DNA of 64,000 bases from NCBI RefSeq assembly GCF_932526225.1, contig NC_064035.1:312501-376500 (forward strand). The letters are read 5' to 3'. Below the pieces are notes generated by a model. It searched no databases. It was given only the letters and a program-made list of their open reading frames with translations, and was not told the origin of the DNA. This document shows positions 25,727 to 38,284 of the stretch, piece after piece; the stretch's first letter is position 1; each line of letters begins with the position of its first letter. The stretch comes from Nematostella vectensis (taxonomy: Eukaryota; Cnidaria; Anthozoa; Actiniaria; Edwardsiidae). A program made the position numbers and the translations under genes.

Positions 25727-26816
25727 AGTAATTTTCATTACAATTCCCTTCAGCAATGCCACGTTAGTCTTTCGTTGCGGGCACTTGACTATTAACGCAG
25801 CGACCCGGGTTCGATTCCCGCTGATAGCCTATTTTTTTTCTTTATTTTTTTTTTAAATATCGATACTTAATTATACTGTTCTTGATGTGTCATGACATAA
25901 AAAGAAGGTATAGGGACATTTTTATGTACTCTCAGCATCTTTGATATGCTCATGCTTTGTTCAGGATCCTGTACATATTTTATGCACACAAGAACTAACT
26001 AGATTCCTCGGATAACTTGATTAAGTAGATTCTAACATAGAGCATAGTGCTCGATAGATTGATATACCTTTTTTTCCAAGTGTACTGTTTTATTTTTCCT
26101 AATGTTACTTTTTGGAATTTACATTCGGAAAAAAAATTATCGATTGTAACCTTTTGGAGGTTACACTCGTAAAACAAATTCCCGAATGTAACCCTGAAAC
26201 TTTTCCCGAATGTAACCTCCAGTCCGATGGTGACTTTGCTTGGGATAGTTTACGATACCAATAGAATTAAAAGTAATTTTCATTCCAATTCCCTTCAGCA
26301 ATGCCACGTTAGTCTTTCGTTGCGGGCACTTGACTATTAACGCAGCGACCCGGGTTCGATTCCCGCTGATAGCCTATTTTTTTTCTTTATTTTTTTTTTA
26401 AATATCGATACTTAATTATACTGTTCTTGATGTGTCATGACATAAAAAGAAGGTATAGGGACATTTTTATGTACTCTCAGCATCTTTGATATGCTCATGC
26501 TTTGTTCAGGATCCTGTACATATTTTATGCACACAAGAACTAACTAGATTCCTCGGATAACTTGATTAAGTAGATTCTAACATAGAGCATAGTGCTCGAT
26601 AGATTGATATACCTTTTTTTCCAAGTGTACTGTTTTATTTTTCCTAATGTTACTTTTTGGAATTTACATTCGGAAAAAAAATTATCGATTGTAACCTTTT
26701 GGAGGTTACACTCGTAAAACAAATTCCCGAATGTAACCCTGAAACTTTTCCCGAATGTAACCTCCAGTCCGATGGTGACTTTGCTTGGGATAGTTTACGA
26801 TACCAATAGAATTAAA
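25727..26816 (+). repeat. Tandem single-monomer duplication (monomers 48 and 49)
   Basis: Two adjacent 545-bp monomers share GATGTGTC, GATATGCTC, CCTCGG, AGTGCTCG, CCAAGTGTAC and GAAACTTTT. They differ visibly only at the edge (ATTACAATT against ATTCCAATT). The homologous place in copy 1 of the large duplication (7681-8226) has one monomer, so this is a later duplication. Confidence 0.85.
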
Positions 26817-27359
26817 AGTAATTTTCATTCCAATTCCCTTCAGCAATGCCACGTTAGTCTTTCGTTGCGGGCACTTGACTTCTAACGCAGCGACCCGGGT
26901 TCGATTCCCGCTGATAGCCCATCTTTTTTCTTTATTTCTTTTTAAATATCGATACTTAATTATACTGTTCTTGGTGTGTCATGACATAAAAAGAAGGTAT
27001 AGGAAATTTTTATGTACTCTCAGCATCTTTGATGTGCTCATGCTTTGTTCAGGATCCTGTACATATTTTATGCACACAAGAACTAACTAGATTCCTTGGA
27101 TAACTTGATTAAGTAGATTCTAACATAGAGCATAGCGCTCGATAGATTGATATACCTTTTTTTCCGAGTATACTGTTTTATTTTTCCTAATGTTACTTTT
27201 TGGAATTTACATTCGGAAAAAAAATTATCGATTATAACCTTTTGGAGGTTACACTCGTAAAACAAATTCCCGAATGTAACCCTGAAGCTTTTCCCGAATG
27301 TAACCTCCAGTCCGATGGTGACTTTGCTTGGGATAGTTTACGATACCAATAGTATTAAA

Positions 27360-28991
27360 AGTAATTTTCATTACAATTCCCTTCAGCAATGCCACGTTAG
27401 TCTTTCGTTGCGGGCACTTGACTACTAACGCAGCGACCCGGGTTCGATTCCCGCTGATAGCCTATTTTTTTTCTTTATTTTTTTTTTTTAAAATATCGAT
27501 ACTTAATTATACTGTTCTTGGTGTGTCATGACATAAAAAGAAGGTATAGGGACATTTTTATGTACTCTCAGCATCTTTGATGTGCTCATGCTTTGTTCAG
27601 GATCCTGTACATATTTTATGCACACAAGACCTAACTACACCTAACTAACCTTGGATAACTTGATTAAGTAGATTCTAACATAGAGCATAGCGCTCGATAG
27701 ATTGATATACCTTTTTTTCCGAGTATACTGTTTTATTTTTACTAATGTTACTTTTTGGAATCTACATTCGGAAAAAAAAATTATCGATTGTAACCTTTTG
27801 GAGGTTACACTCGTAAAACAAATTCCCGAATGTAACCCTGAAGCTTTTCCCGAATGTAACCTCCAGTCCGATGGTGACTTTGCTTGGGATAGTTTACGAT
27901 ACCAATAGTATTAAAAGTAATTTTCATTACAATTCCCTTCAGCAATGCCACGTTAGTCTTTCGTTGCGGGCACTTGACTACTAACGCAGCCACCCGGGTT
28001 CGATTCCCGCTGATAGCCTATTTTTTTTTTAAATATCGATACTTAATTATACTGTTCTTGGTGTGTCATGACATAAAAAGAAGGTATAGGGACATTTTTA
28101 TGTACTCTCAGCATCTTTGATGTGCTCATGCTATGTTCAGGATCCTGTACATATTTTATGCACACAAGAACTAACTAGATTCCTTGGATAACTTGATTAA
28201 GTAGATTCTAACATAGAGCATAGCGCTCGATAGATTGATATACCTTTTTTTCCAAGTGTACTGTTTTATTTTTCCTAATGTTACTTTTTGGAATTTACAT
28301 TCGGAAAAAAAATTATCGATTGTTACCTTTTGGAGGTTACACTCGTAAAACAAATTCCCGAACGTAACCCTGAAACTTTTCCCGAATGTAACCTCCAGTC
28401 CGATGGTGACTTTGCTTGGGATAGTTTACGATACCAATAGAATTAAAAGTAATTTTCATTCCAATTCCCTTCAGCAATGCCACGTTAGTCTTTCGTTGCG
28501 GGCACTTGACTTCTAACGCAGCGACCCGGGTTCGATTCCCGCTGATAGCCCATCTTTTTTCTTTATTTTTTTTTAAATATCGATACTTAATTATACTGTT
28601 CTTGGTGTGTCATGACATAAAAAGAAGGTATAGGAAATTTTTATGTACTCTCAGCATCTTTAATGTGCTCATGCTTTGTTCAGGATCCTGTACATATTTT
28701 ATGCACACAAGAACTAACTAGATTCCTTGGATAACTTGATTAAGTAGATTCTAACATAGAGCATAGCGCTCGATAGATTGATATACCTTTTTTTCCGAGT
28801 ATACTGTTTTATTTTTCCTAATGTTACTTTTTGGAATTTACATTCGGAAAAAAAAATTATCGATTGTAACCTTTTGGAGGTTACACTCGTAAAACAAATT
28901 CCCGAATGTAACCCTGAAGCTTTTCCCGAATGTAACCTCCAGTCCGATGGTGACTTTGCTTGGGATAGTTTACGATACCAATAGTATTAAA
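27360..28991 (+). repeat. Three-monomer cassette, copy 3 of 3
   Basis: Monomers 51-53, about 4366 bp (eight monomers) after copy 2. This copy lies outside the 18-kb duplication, so the trio has moved or duplicated by a separate event. Private changes include TTTTTACTAATG near 27739 and CCGAACGTAACC near 28359. Confidence 0.8.
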
Positions 28992-29547
28992 AGTAATTTT
29001 CATTACAATTTCCTTCAGCAATGCCACGTTAGTCTTTCGTTGCGGGCACTTGACTACTAACGCAGCGACCCGGGTTCGATTCCCGCTGATAGCCTATTTT
29101 TTTTCTTTATTTATTTTTTTTTAAATATCGATACATAATTATACTGTTCTTGGTGTGTCATGACATAAAAAGAAGGTATAGGGACATTTTTATGTACTCT
29201 CAGCATCTTTGATGTGCTCATGCTTTGTTCAGGATCCTGTACATATTTTATGCACACAAGACCTAACTACACCTAACTAACCTTGGATAACTTGATTAAG
29301 TAGATTCTAACATAGAGCATAGCGCTCGATAGATTGATATACCTTTTTTTCCGAGTATACTGTTTTATTTTTCCTAATGTTACTTTTTGGAATCTACATT
29401 CGGAAAAAAAAATTATCGATTGTAACCTTTTGGAGGTTACACTCGTAAAACAAATTCCCGAATGTAACCCTGAAGCTTTTCCCGAATGTAACCTCCAGTC
29501 CGATGGTGACTTTGCTTGGGATAGTTTACGATACCAATAGTATTAAA

Positions 29548-32500
29548 AGTAATTTTCATTACAATTCCCTTCAGCAATGCCACGTTAGTCTTCCGTTGCG
29601 GGCACTTGACTACTAACGCAGCTACCCGGGTTTGATTCCCGCTGATAGCCTTTTTTTTTTCTTTATTTTTTTTTTAAATATCGATACTTATTTATACTGT
29701 TCTTGGTGTGTCATTACATAAAAAGAAGGTATAGGGACATTTTTATGTACTCTCAGCATCTTTGATGTGCTCATGCTTTGTTCAGGATCCTGTACATATT
29801 TTATGCACACAAGAACTAACTAGATTCCTTGGATAACTTGATTAAGTAGATTCTAACATAGAGCATAGCGCTCGATAGATTGATATACCTTTTTTTCCGA
29901 GTATACTGTTTTATTTTTCCTAATGTTACTTTTTGGAATCTACATTCGGAAAAAAAAATTATCGATTGTAACCTTTTGGAGGTTACACTCGTAAAACAAA
30001 TTCCCGAATGTAACCCTGAAGCTTTTCCCGAATGTAACCTCCAGTCCGATGGTGACTTTGCTTGGGATAGTTTACGATACCAATAGTATTAAAAGTAATT
30101 TTCATTACAATTCCCTTCAGCAATGCCACGTTAGTCTTCCGTTGCGGGCACTTGACTACTAACGCAGCTACCCGGGTTCGATTCCCGCTGATAGCCTTTT
30201 TTTTTTTCTTTATTTTTTTTTTTAAATATCGATACTTAATTATACTGTTCTTGGTGTGTCATTACATAAAAAGAAGGTATAGGGACATTTTTATGTACTC
30301 TCAACATCTTTGATGTGCTCATGCTTTGTTCAGGATCCTGTACATATTTTATGCACACAAGAACTAACTAGATTCCTTGGATAACTTGATTAAGTAGATT
30401 CTAACATAGAGCATAGCGCTCGATAGATTGATATACCTTTTTTTCCGAGTATACTGTTTTATTTTTCCTAATGTTACTTTTTGGAATTTACATTCGGAAA
30501 AAAAATTATCGATTATAACCTTTTGGAGGTTACACTCGTAAAACAAATTCCCGAATGTAACCCTGAAGCTTTTCCCGAATGTAACCTCCAGTCCGATGGT
30601 GACTTTGCTTGGGATAGTTTACGATACCAATAGTATTAAAAGTAATTTTCATTACAATTCCCTTCAGCAATGCCACGTTAGTCTTTCGTTGCGGGCACTT
30701 GACTATTAAAGCAGCTACCCGGGTTCGATTCCCGCTGATAGCCTATTTTTTTTTCTTTATTTTTTTTTAAATATCGATACTTAATTATACTGTTCTTGGT
30801 GTGTCATGACATAAAAAGAAGGTATAGGGACATTTTTTTGTACTCTCAGCATCTTTGATGTGCTCATGCTTTGTTCAGGATCCTGTACATATTTTATGCA
30901 CACAAGAACTAACTAGATTCCTTGGATAACTTGATTAAGTAGATTCTAACATAGAGCATAGCGCTCGATAGATTGATATACCTTTTTTTCCGAGTATACT
31001 GTTTTATTTTTCCTAATGTTACTTTTTGGAATTTACATTCGGAAAAAAAATTATCGATTGTAACCTTTTGGAGGTTACACTCGTAAAACAAATTCCCGAA
31101 TGTAACCCTGAAGCTTTTCCCGAATGTAACCTCCAGTCCGATGGTGACTTTGCTTGGGATAGTTTACGATACCAATAGTATTAAAAGTAATTTTCATTAC
31201 AATTCCCTTCAGCAATGCCACGTTAGTCTTTCGTTGCGGGCACTTGACTACTAAAGCAGCGACCCGGGTTCGATTCCCGCTGATAGCCTATTTTTTTTCT
31301 TTATTTTTTTTTTTTTAAATATCGATACTTAATTATACTGTTCTTGGTGTGTCATGACATAAAAAGAAGGTATAGGGACATTTTTATGTACTCTCAGCAT
31401 CTTTGATGTGCTCATGCTTTGTTCAGGATCCTGTACATATTTTATGCACACAAGAACTAACTAGATTCCTTGGATAACTTGATTAAGTAGATTCTAACAT
31501 AGAGCATAGCGCTCGATAGATTGATATACCTTTTTTTTCGAGTATACTGTTTTATTTTTCCTAATGTTACTTTTTGGAATTTACATTCGGAAAAAAAATT
31601 ATCGATTGTAACCTTTTGGAGGTTACACTCGTAAAACAAATTCCCGAATGTAACCCTGAAGCTTTTCCCGAATGTAACCTCCAGTCCGATGGTGACTTTG
31701 CTTGGGATAGTTTACGATACCAATAGTATTAAAAGTAATTTTCATTACAATTTCCTTCAGCAATGCCACGTTAGTCTTTCGTTGCGGGCACTTGACTACT
31801 AACGCAGCGACCCGGGTTCGATTCCCGCTGATAGCCTATTTTTTTTTCTTTATTTTTTTTTTTAAATATCGATACTTAATTATACTGTTCTTGGTGTGTC
31901 ATGACATAAAAAGAAGGTATAGAGACATTTTTATGTACTCTCAGCATCTTTGATGTGCTCATGCTTTGTTCAGGATCCTGTACTTATTTTATGCACACAA
32001 GAACTAACTAGATTCCTTGGATAACTTGATTATGTAGATTCTAACATAGAGCATAGCGCTCGATAGATTGATATACCTTTTTTTCCGAGTATACTGTTTT
32101 ATTTTTCCTAATGTTACTTTTTGGAATTTACATTCGGAAAAAAAATTATCGATTATAACCTTTTGGAGGTTTCACTCGTAAAACAAATTCCCGAATGTAA
32201 CCCTGAAGCTTTTCCCGAATGTAACCTCCAGTCCGATGGTGACTTTGCTTGGGATAGTTTACGATACCAATAGTATTAAAAGTAATTTTCATTACAATTT
32301 CCTTCAGCAATGCCACGTTAGTCTTTCGTTGCGGGCACTTGACTACTAACGCAGCGACCCGGGTTCGATTCCCGCTGATAGCCTATTTTTTTTTTCTTTA
32401 TTTTTTTTTTTAAATATCGATACTTAATTATACTGTTCTTGGTGTGTCATGACATAAAAAGAAGGTATAGGGACATTTTTATGTACTCTCAGCATCTTTG

Positions 32501-33378
32501 ATGTGCTCATGCTTTGTTCAGGATCCTGTACATATTTTATGCACACAAGAACTAACTAGATTCCTTGGATAACTTGATTAAGTAGATTCTAACATAGAGC
32601 ATAGCGCTCGATAGTTTGATATACCTTTTTTTCCGAGTATACTGTTTTATTTTTCCTAATGTTACTTTTTGGAATTTACATTCGGAAAAAAAAAATTATC
32701 GATTGTAACCTTTTGGAGGTTACACTCGTGAAACAAATTCCCGAATGTAACCCTGAAGCTTTTCCCGAATGTAACCTCCAGTCCGATGGTGACTTTGCTT
32801 GGGATAGTTTACGATACCAATAGTATTAAAAGTAATTTTCATTACAATTCCCTTCAGCAATGCCACGTTAGTCTTTCGTTGCGGGCACTTGACTACTAAC
32901 GCAGCGACCCGGGTTCGATTCCCGCTGATAGCCTTTTTTTTTTTCTTTATTTTTTTTTTTTAAATATCGATACTTAATTATACTGTTCTTGGTGTGTCAT
33001 GACATAAAAAAAAGGTATAGGGACATTTTTATGTACTCTCAGCATCTTTGATGTGCTCATGCTTTGTTCAGGATCCTGTACTTATTTTATGCACACAAGA
33101 ACTAACTAGATTCCTTGGATAACTTGATTAAGTAGATTCTAACATAGAGCATAGCGCTCGATAGATTGATATACCTTTTTTTCCGAGTATACTGTTTTAT
33201 TTTTCCTAATGTTACTTTTTGGAATTTACATTCGGAAAAAAAATTATCGATTATAACCTTTTGGAGGTTACACTCGTAAAACAAATTCCCGAATGTAACC
33301 CTGAAGCTTTTCCCGAATGTAACCTCCAGTCCGATGGTGACTTTGCTTAGGATAGTTTACGATGCCAATAGTATTAAA
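29548..33378 (+). repeat. Transition zone between array domains (monomers 55-61)
   Basis: The CCTAA block is last seen in monomer 54. Domain B markers appear stepwise: CTACTAAAGCAG from about 31.2 kb, AGAGACATTT and ACTTATTTT near 32 kb, ATAAAAAAAAGG at 33.0 kb and TGCTTAGGAT at 33.35 kb. Monomers 55-56 still share TCTTCCG and CATTACAT with domain A. Confidence 0.65.
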
Positions 33379-35013
33379 AGTGATTTTCATTACAATTCCC
33401 TTCAGCAATGCCACGTTAGTCTTTTGTTGCGTGCACTTGTCTACTAAAGCAGCGACCCGGGTTCGATTCCCGCTGATAGCCTTTTTTTTTTCTTTATTTT
33501 TTTTTTAAATATCGATACTTAATTATACTGTTCTTGGTGTGTCATGACATAAAAAGAAGGTATAGAGACATTTTTATGTACTCTCAGCATCTTTGATGTG
33601 CTCATGCTTTGTTCAGGATCCTGTACTTATTTTATGCACACAAGAACTAACTAGATTCCTTGGATAACTTGATTATGTAGATTCTAACATAGAGCATAGC
33701 GCTCGATAGATTGATATACCTTTTTTTCCGAGTATACTGTTTTATTTTTCCTAATGTTACTTTTTGGAATTTACATTCGGAAAAAAAATTATCGATTATA
33801 ACGTTTTGGAGGTTTCACTCGTAAAACAAATTCCCGAATGTAACCCTGAAGCTTTTCCCGAATGTAACCTCCAGTCCGATTGTGACTTTGCTTAGGATAG
33901 TTAACGATACCAATAGTATTAAAAGTGATTTTCATTACAATTCCCTTCAGCAATGCCACGTTAGTCTTTTGTTGCGTGCACTTGACTACTAAAGCAGCGA
34001 CCCGGGTTCGATTCCCGCTGATAGCCTATTTTATTTATTTTTTTTTTTTTAAATATCGATACTTAATTATACTGTTCTTGGTGTGTCATGACATAAAAAG
34101 AAGGTATAGGGACATTTTTATGTACTCTCAGCATCTTTGATGTGCTCATGCTTTGTTCAGGATCCTGTACATATTTTATGCACACAAGAACTAACTAGAT
34201 TCCTTGGATAACTTGATTAAGTAGATTCTAACATAGAGCATAGCGCTCGATAGATTGATATACCTTTTTTTCCGAGTATACTGTTTTATTTTTCCTAATG
34301 TTACTTTTTGGAATTTACATTCGGAAAAAAAATTATCGATTGTAACCTTTTGGAGGTTACACTCGTAAAACAAATTCCCGAATGTAACCCTGAAGCTTTT
34401 CCCGAATGTAACCTCCAGTCCGATGGTGACTTTGCTTGGGATAGTTTACGATACCAATAGTATTAAAAGTAATTTTCATTACAATTCCCTTCAGCAATGC
34501 CACGTTAGTCTTTCGTTGCGGGCACTTGACTACTAATGCAGCTACCCGGGTTCGATTCCCGCTGATAGCCTATTTTTTTTTCTTTATTTTTTTTTTAAAT
34601 ATCGATACTTAATTATACTGTTCTTGGTGTGTCATGACATAAAAAGAAGGTATAGGGACATTTTTATGTACTCTCAGCATCTTTGATGTGCTCATGCTTT
34701 GTTCAGGATCCTGTACATATTTTATGCACACAGGAACTAACTAGATTCCTTGGATAACTTGATTAAGTAGATTCTAACATAGAGCATAGCGCTCGATAGA
34801 TTGATATACCTTTTTTTCCGAGTATACTGTTTTATTTTTCCTAATGTTACTTTTTGGAATTTACATTCGGAAAAAAAATTATCGATTGTAACCTTTTGGA
34901 GGTTACACTCGTAAAACAAATTCCCGAATGTAACCCTGAAGCTTTTCCCGAATGTAACCTCCAGTCCGATGGTGACTTTGCTTGGGATAGTTTACGATAC
35001 CAATAGTATTAAA
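33379..35013 (+). repeat. Three-monomer block duplicated at 38285-39919
   Basis: Monomers 62-64 match 71-73: CACTTGTCTACTAAAG with AGAGACATT, ACTTATTTT, ATTATGTAG and GGTTTCACTC; then TTTTATTTATTT; then GCAGCTACCC with ACACAGGAAC. The offset is 4906 bp, nine monomers. Confidence 0.75.
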
Positions 35014-36104
35014 AGTAATTTTCATTACAATTCCCTTCAGCAATGCCACGTTAGTCTTTTGTTGCGTGCACTTGACTACTAAAGCAGCGACCCGGGTTCG
35101 ATTCCCGCTGATAGCCTATTTTATTTATTTTTTTTTTTTAAATATCGATACTTAATTATACTGTTCTTGGTGTGTCATGACATAAAAAGAAGGTATAGGG
35201 ACATTTTTATGTACTCTCAGCATCTTTGATGTGCTCATGCTTTGTTCAGGATCCTGTACATATTTTATGCACACAAGAACTAACTAGATTCCTTGGATAA
35301 CTTGATTAAGTAGATTCTAACATAGAGCATAGCGTTCGATAGATAGATATACCTTTTCTTCCGAGTATACTGTTTTATTTTTCCTAATGTTACTTTTTGG
35401 AATTTACATTCGGAAAAAAAATTATCGATTATAACCTTTTGGAGGTTACACTCGTAAAACAAATTCCCGAATGTAACCCTGAAGCTTTTCCCGAATGTAA
35501 CCTCCAGTCCGATGGTGACTTTGCTTAGGATAGTTTACGATACCAATAGTATTAAAAGTAATTTTCATTACAATTCCCTTCAGCAATGCCACGTCAGTCT
35601 TTCGTTGCGGGCACTTGACTACTAACGCAGCGACCCGGGTTCGATTCCCGCTGATAGCCTTTTTTTTTTCTTTCTTTTTTTTTTTTAAATATCGATACTT
35701 AATTATACTGTTCTTGGTGTGTCATGACATAAAAAGAAGGTATAGGGACATTTTTATGTACTCTCAGCATCTTTGATGTGCTCATGCTTTGTTCAGGATC
35801 CTGTACATATTCTATGCACACAAGAACTAACTAGATTCCTTGGATAACTTGATTAAGTAGATTCTAACATAGAGCATAGCGCTCGATAGATTGATATACC
35901 TTTTTTTCCGAGTATACTGTTTTATTTTTCCTAATGTTACTTTTTGGAATCTACATTCGGAAAAAAAAATTATCGATTGTAACCTTTTGGAGGTTACACT
36001 CGTAAAACAAATTCCCGAATGTAACCCTGAAGCTTTTCCCGAATGTAACCTCCAGTCCGATGGTGACTTTGCTTGGGATAGTTTACGATACCAATAGTAT
36101 TAAA
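35014..36104 (+). repeat. Dimer with GCGTTCGATAGATAG, recurring in domain B
   Basis: Monomers 65-66. The first monomer has GCGTTCGATAGATAG and CTTTTCTTCC; the second begins with ACGTCAGTC and has ATTCTATGCAC. The pair recurs as 68-69 (36651-37738), 74-75 (39920-41004) and 77-78 (41551-42643). In the first pair the second monomer changes to domain A type after about 35.88 kb. Confidence 0.75.
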
Positions 36105-36400
36105 AGTAATTTTCATTACAATTCCCTTCAGCAATGCCACGTTAGTCTTCCGTTGCGGGCACTTGACTACTAACGCAGCGACCCGAGTTCGATTCCCGCT
36201 GATAGCCTATTTTTTTTTTCTTTATTTTTTTTTAAATATCGATACTTAATTATACTGTCCTTGGTGTGTCATTACATAAAAAGAAGGTATAGGGACATTT
36301 TTATGTACTCTCAGCATCTTTGATGTGCTCATGCTTTGTTCAGGATCCTGTACATATTTTATGCACACAAGAACTAACTAGATTCCTTGGATAACTTGAT
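35880..36400 (+). repeat. Domain A patch inside domain B
   Basis: The tail of monomer 66 (TCTACATTC with nine A, TGGGATAG) and the head of monomer 67 (TCTTCCG, CCCGAGTTCG, ACTGTCCTTGG, CATTACAT) match monomers 7-8 and 40-41 of domain A. Domain B monomers lie on both sides. Approximate limits are given; the exact joins need an alignment. Confidence 0.65.
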
Positions 36401-38284
36401 TAAGTAGATTCTAACATAGAGCATAGCGCTCGATAGATTGATATACCTTTTTTTCCGAGTATACTGTTTTATTTTTCCTAATGTTACTTTTTGGAATTTA
36501 CATTCGGAAAAAAAATTATCGATTGTAACCTTTTGGAGGTTACACTCGTAAAACAAATTCCCGAATGTAACCCTGAAGCTTTTCCCGAATGTAACCTCCA
36601 GTCCGATGGTGACTTTGCTTGGGATAGTTTACGATACCAATAGTATTAAAAGTAATTTTCATTACAATTCCCTTCAGCAATGCCACGTTAGTCTTTTGTT
36701 GCGTGCACTTGACTACTAAAGCAGCGACCCGGGTTCGATTCCCGCTGATAGCCTATTTTATTTATTTTTTTTTTTAAATATCGATACTTAATTATACTGT
36801 TCTTGGTGTGTCATGACATAAAAAGAAGGTATAGGGACATTTTTATGTACTCTCAGCATCTTTGATGTGCTCATGCTTTGTTCAGGATCCTGTACATATT
36901 TTATGCACACAAGAACTAACTAGATTCCTTGGATAACTTGATTAAGTAGATTCTAACATAGAGCATAGCGTTCGATAGATAGATATACCTTTTCTTCCGA
37001 GTATACTGTTTTATTTTTCCTAATGTTACTTTTTGGAATTTACATTCGGAAAAAAAATTATCGATTATAACCTTTTGGAGGTTACACTCGTAAAACAAAT
37101 TCCCGAATGTAACCCTGAAGCTTTTCCCGAATGTAACCTCCAGTCCGATGGTGACTTTGCTTAGGATAGTTTACGATACCAATAGTATTAAAAGTAATTT
37201 TCATTACAATTCCCTTCAGCAATGCCACGTCAGTCTTTCGTTGCGGGCACTTGACTACTAACGCAGCGACCCGGGTTCGATTCCCGCTGATAGCCTTTTT
37301 TTTTTCTTTCTTTTTTTTTTTAAATATCGATACTTAATTATACTGTTCTTGGTGTGTCATGACATAAAAAGAAGGTATAGGGACATTTTTATGTACTCTC
37401 AGCATCTTTGATGTGCTCATGCTTTGTTCAGGATCCTGTACATATTCTATGCACACAAGAACTAACTAGATTCCTTGGATAACTTGATTAAGTAGATTCT
37501 AACATAGAGCATAGCGCTCGATAGATTGATATACCTTTTTTTCCGAGTATACTGTTTTATTTTTCCTAATGTTACTTTTTGGAATTTACATTCGGAAAAA
37601 AAATTATCGATTGTAACCTTTTGGAGGTTACACTCGTAAAACAAATTCCCGAATGTAACCCTGAAGCTTTTCCCGAATGTAACCTCCAGTCCGATGGTGA
37701 CTTTGCTTAGGATAGTTTACGATACCAATAGTATTAAAAGTAATTTTCATTACAATTCCCTTCAGCAATGCCACGTTAGTCTTTCGTTGCGGGCACTTGA
37801 CTACTAACGCACCGACCAGGGTTCGATTCCCGCTTATAGCCTATTTTTTTTTCTTTTTTTTTTTTTAAATATCGATACTTAATTATACTGTTCTTGGTGT
37901 GTCATGACATAAAAAGAAGGTATAGGGACATTTTTATGTACTCTCAGCATCTTTGATGTGCTCATGCTTTGTTCAGGATCCTGTACATATTTTATGCACA
38001 CAAGAACTAACTAGATTCTTTGGATAACTTGATTAAGTAGATTCTAACATAGAGCATAGCGCTCGATAGATTGATATACCTTTTTTTCCGAGTATACTGT
38101 TTTATTTTTCCTAATGTTACTTTTTGGAATTTACATTCGGAAAAAAAAATTATCGATTGTAACCTTTTGGAGGTTACACTCGTAAAACAAATTCCCGAAT
38201 GTAACCCTGAAGCTTTTCCCGAATGTAACCTCCAGTCCGATGGTGACTTTGCTTAGGATAGTTTACGATACCAATAGTATTAAA

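Larger units (their letters stand above)
19159..27359 (+). repeat. Large array-internal segmental duplication, copy 2
   Basis: Partner of 557-8769. Differences are few single bases, for example GGATTACTTG near 22736, CGATTGTGAC near 23505 and ATTCTCTTC near 24643, plus monomer-sized indels. The order match ends at monomer 51, which is class 3 where copy 1 continues with class 2 at 8770. Confidence 0.85.
1..29547 (+). repeat. Array domain A (monomers 1-54), heterogeneous with four-monomer HOR
   Basis: Monomers fall into recurring classes. Class 1 has CTTCTAAC with ATTCCAATTCCC. Class 2 has CTATTAAC, often with TTCATTATT and CATACTTTG. Class 3 has CTACTAAC with the CCTAA block. Class 4 has TCTTCCGTTG with GGTTCTATTCC, CCAAGTGTAC and GAAACTTTT. 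Classes 1-2-3-4 in order give a unit of about 2191 bp. Deletions, duplications and recombinants of this order make up the domain. Confidence 0.8.
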
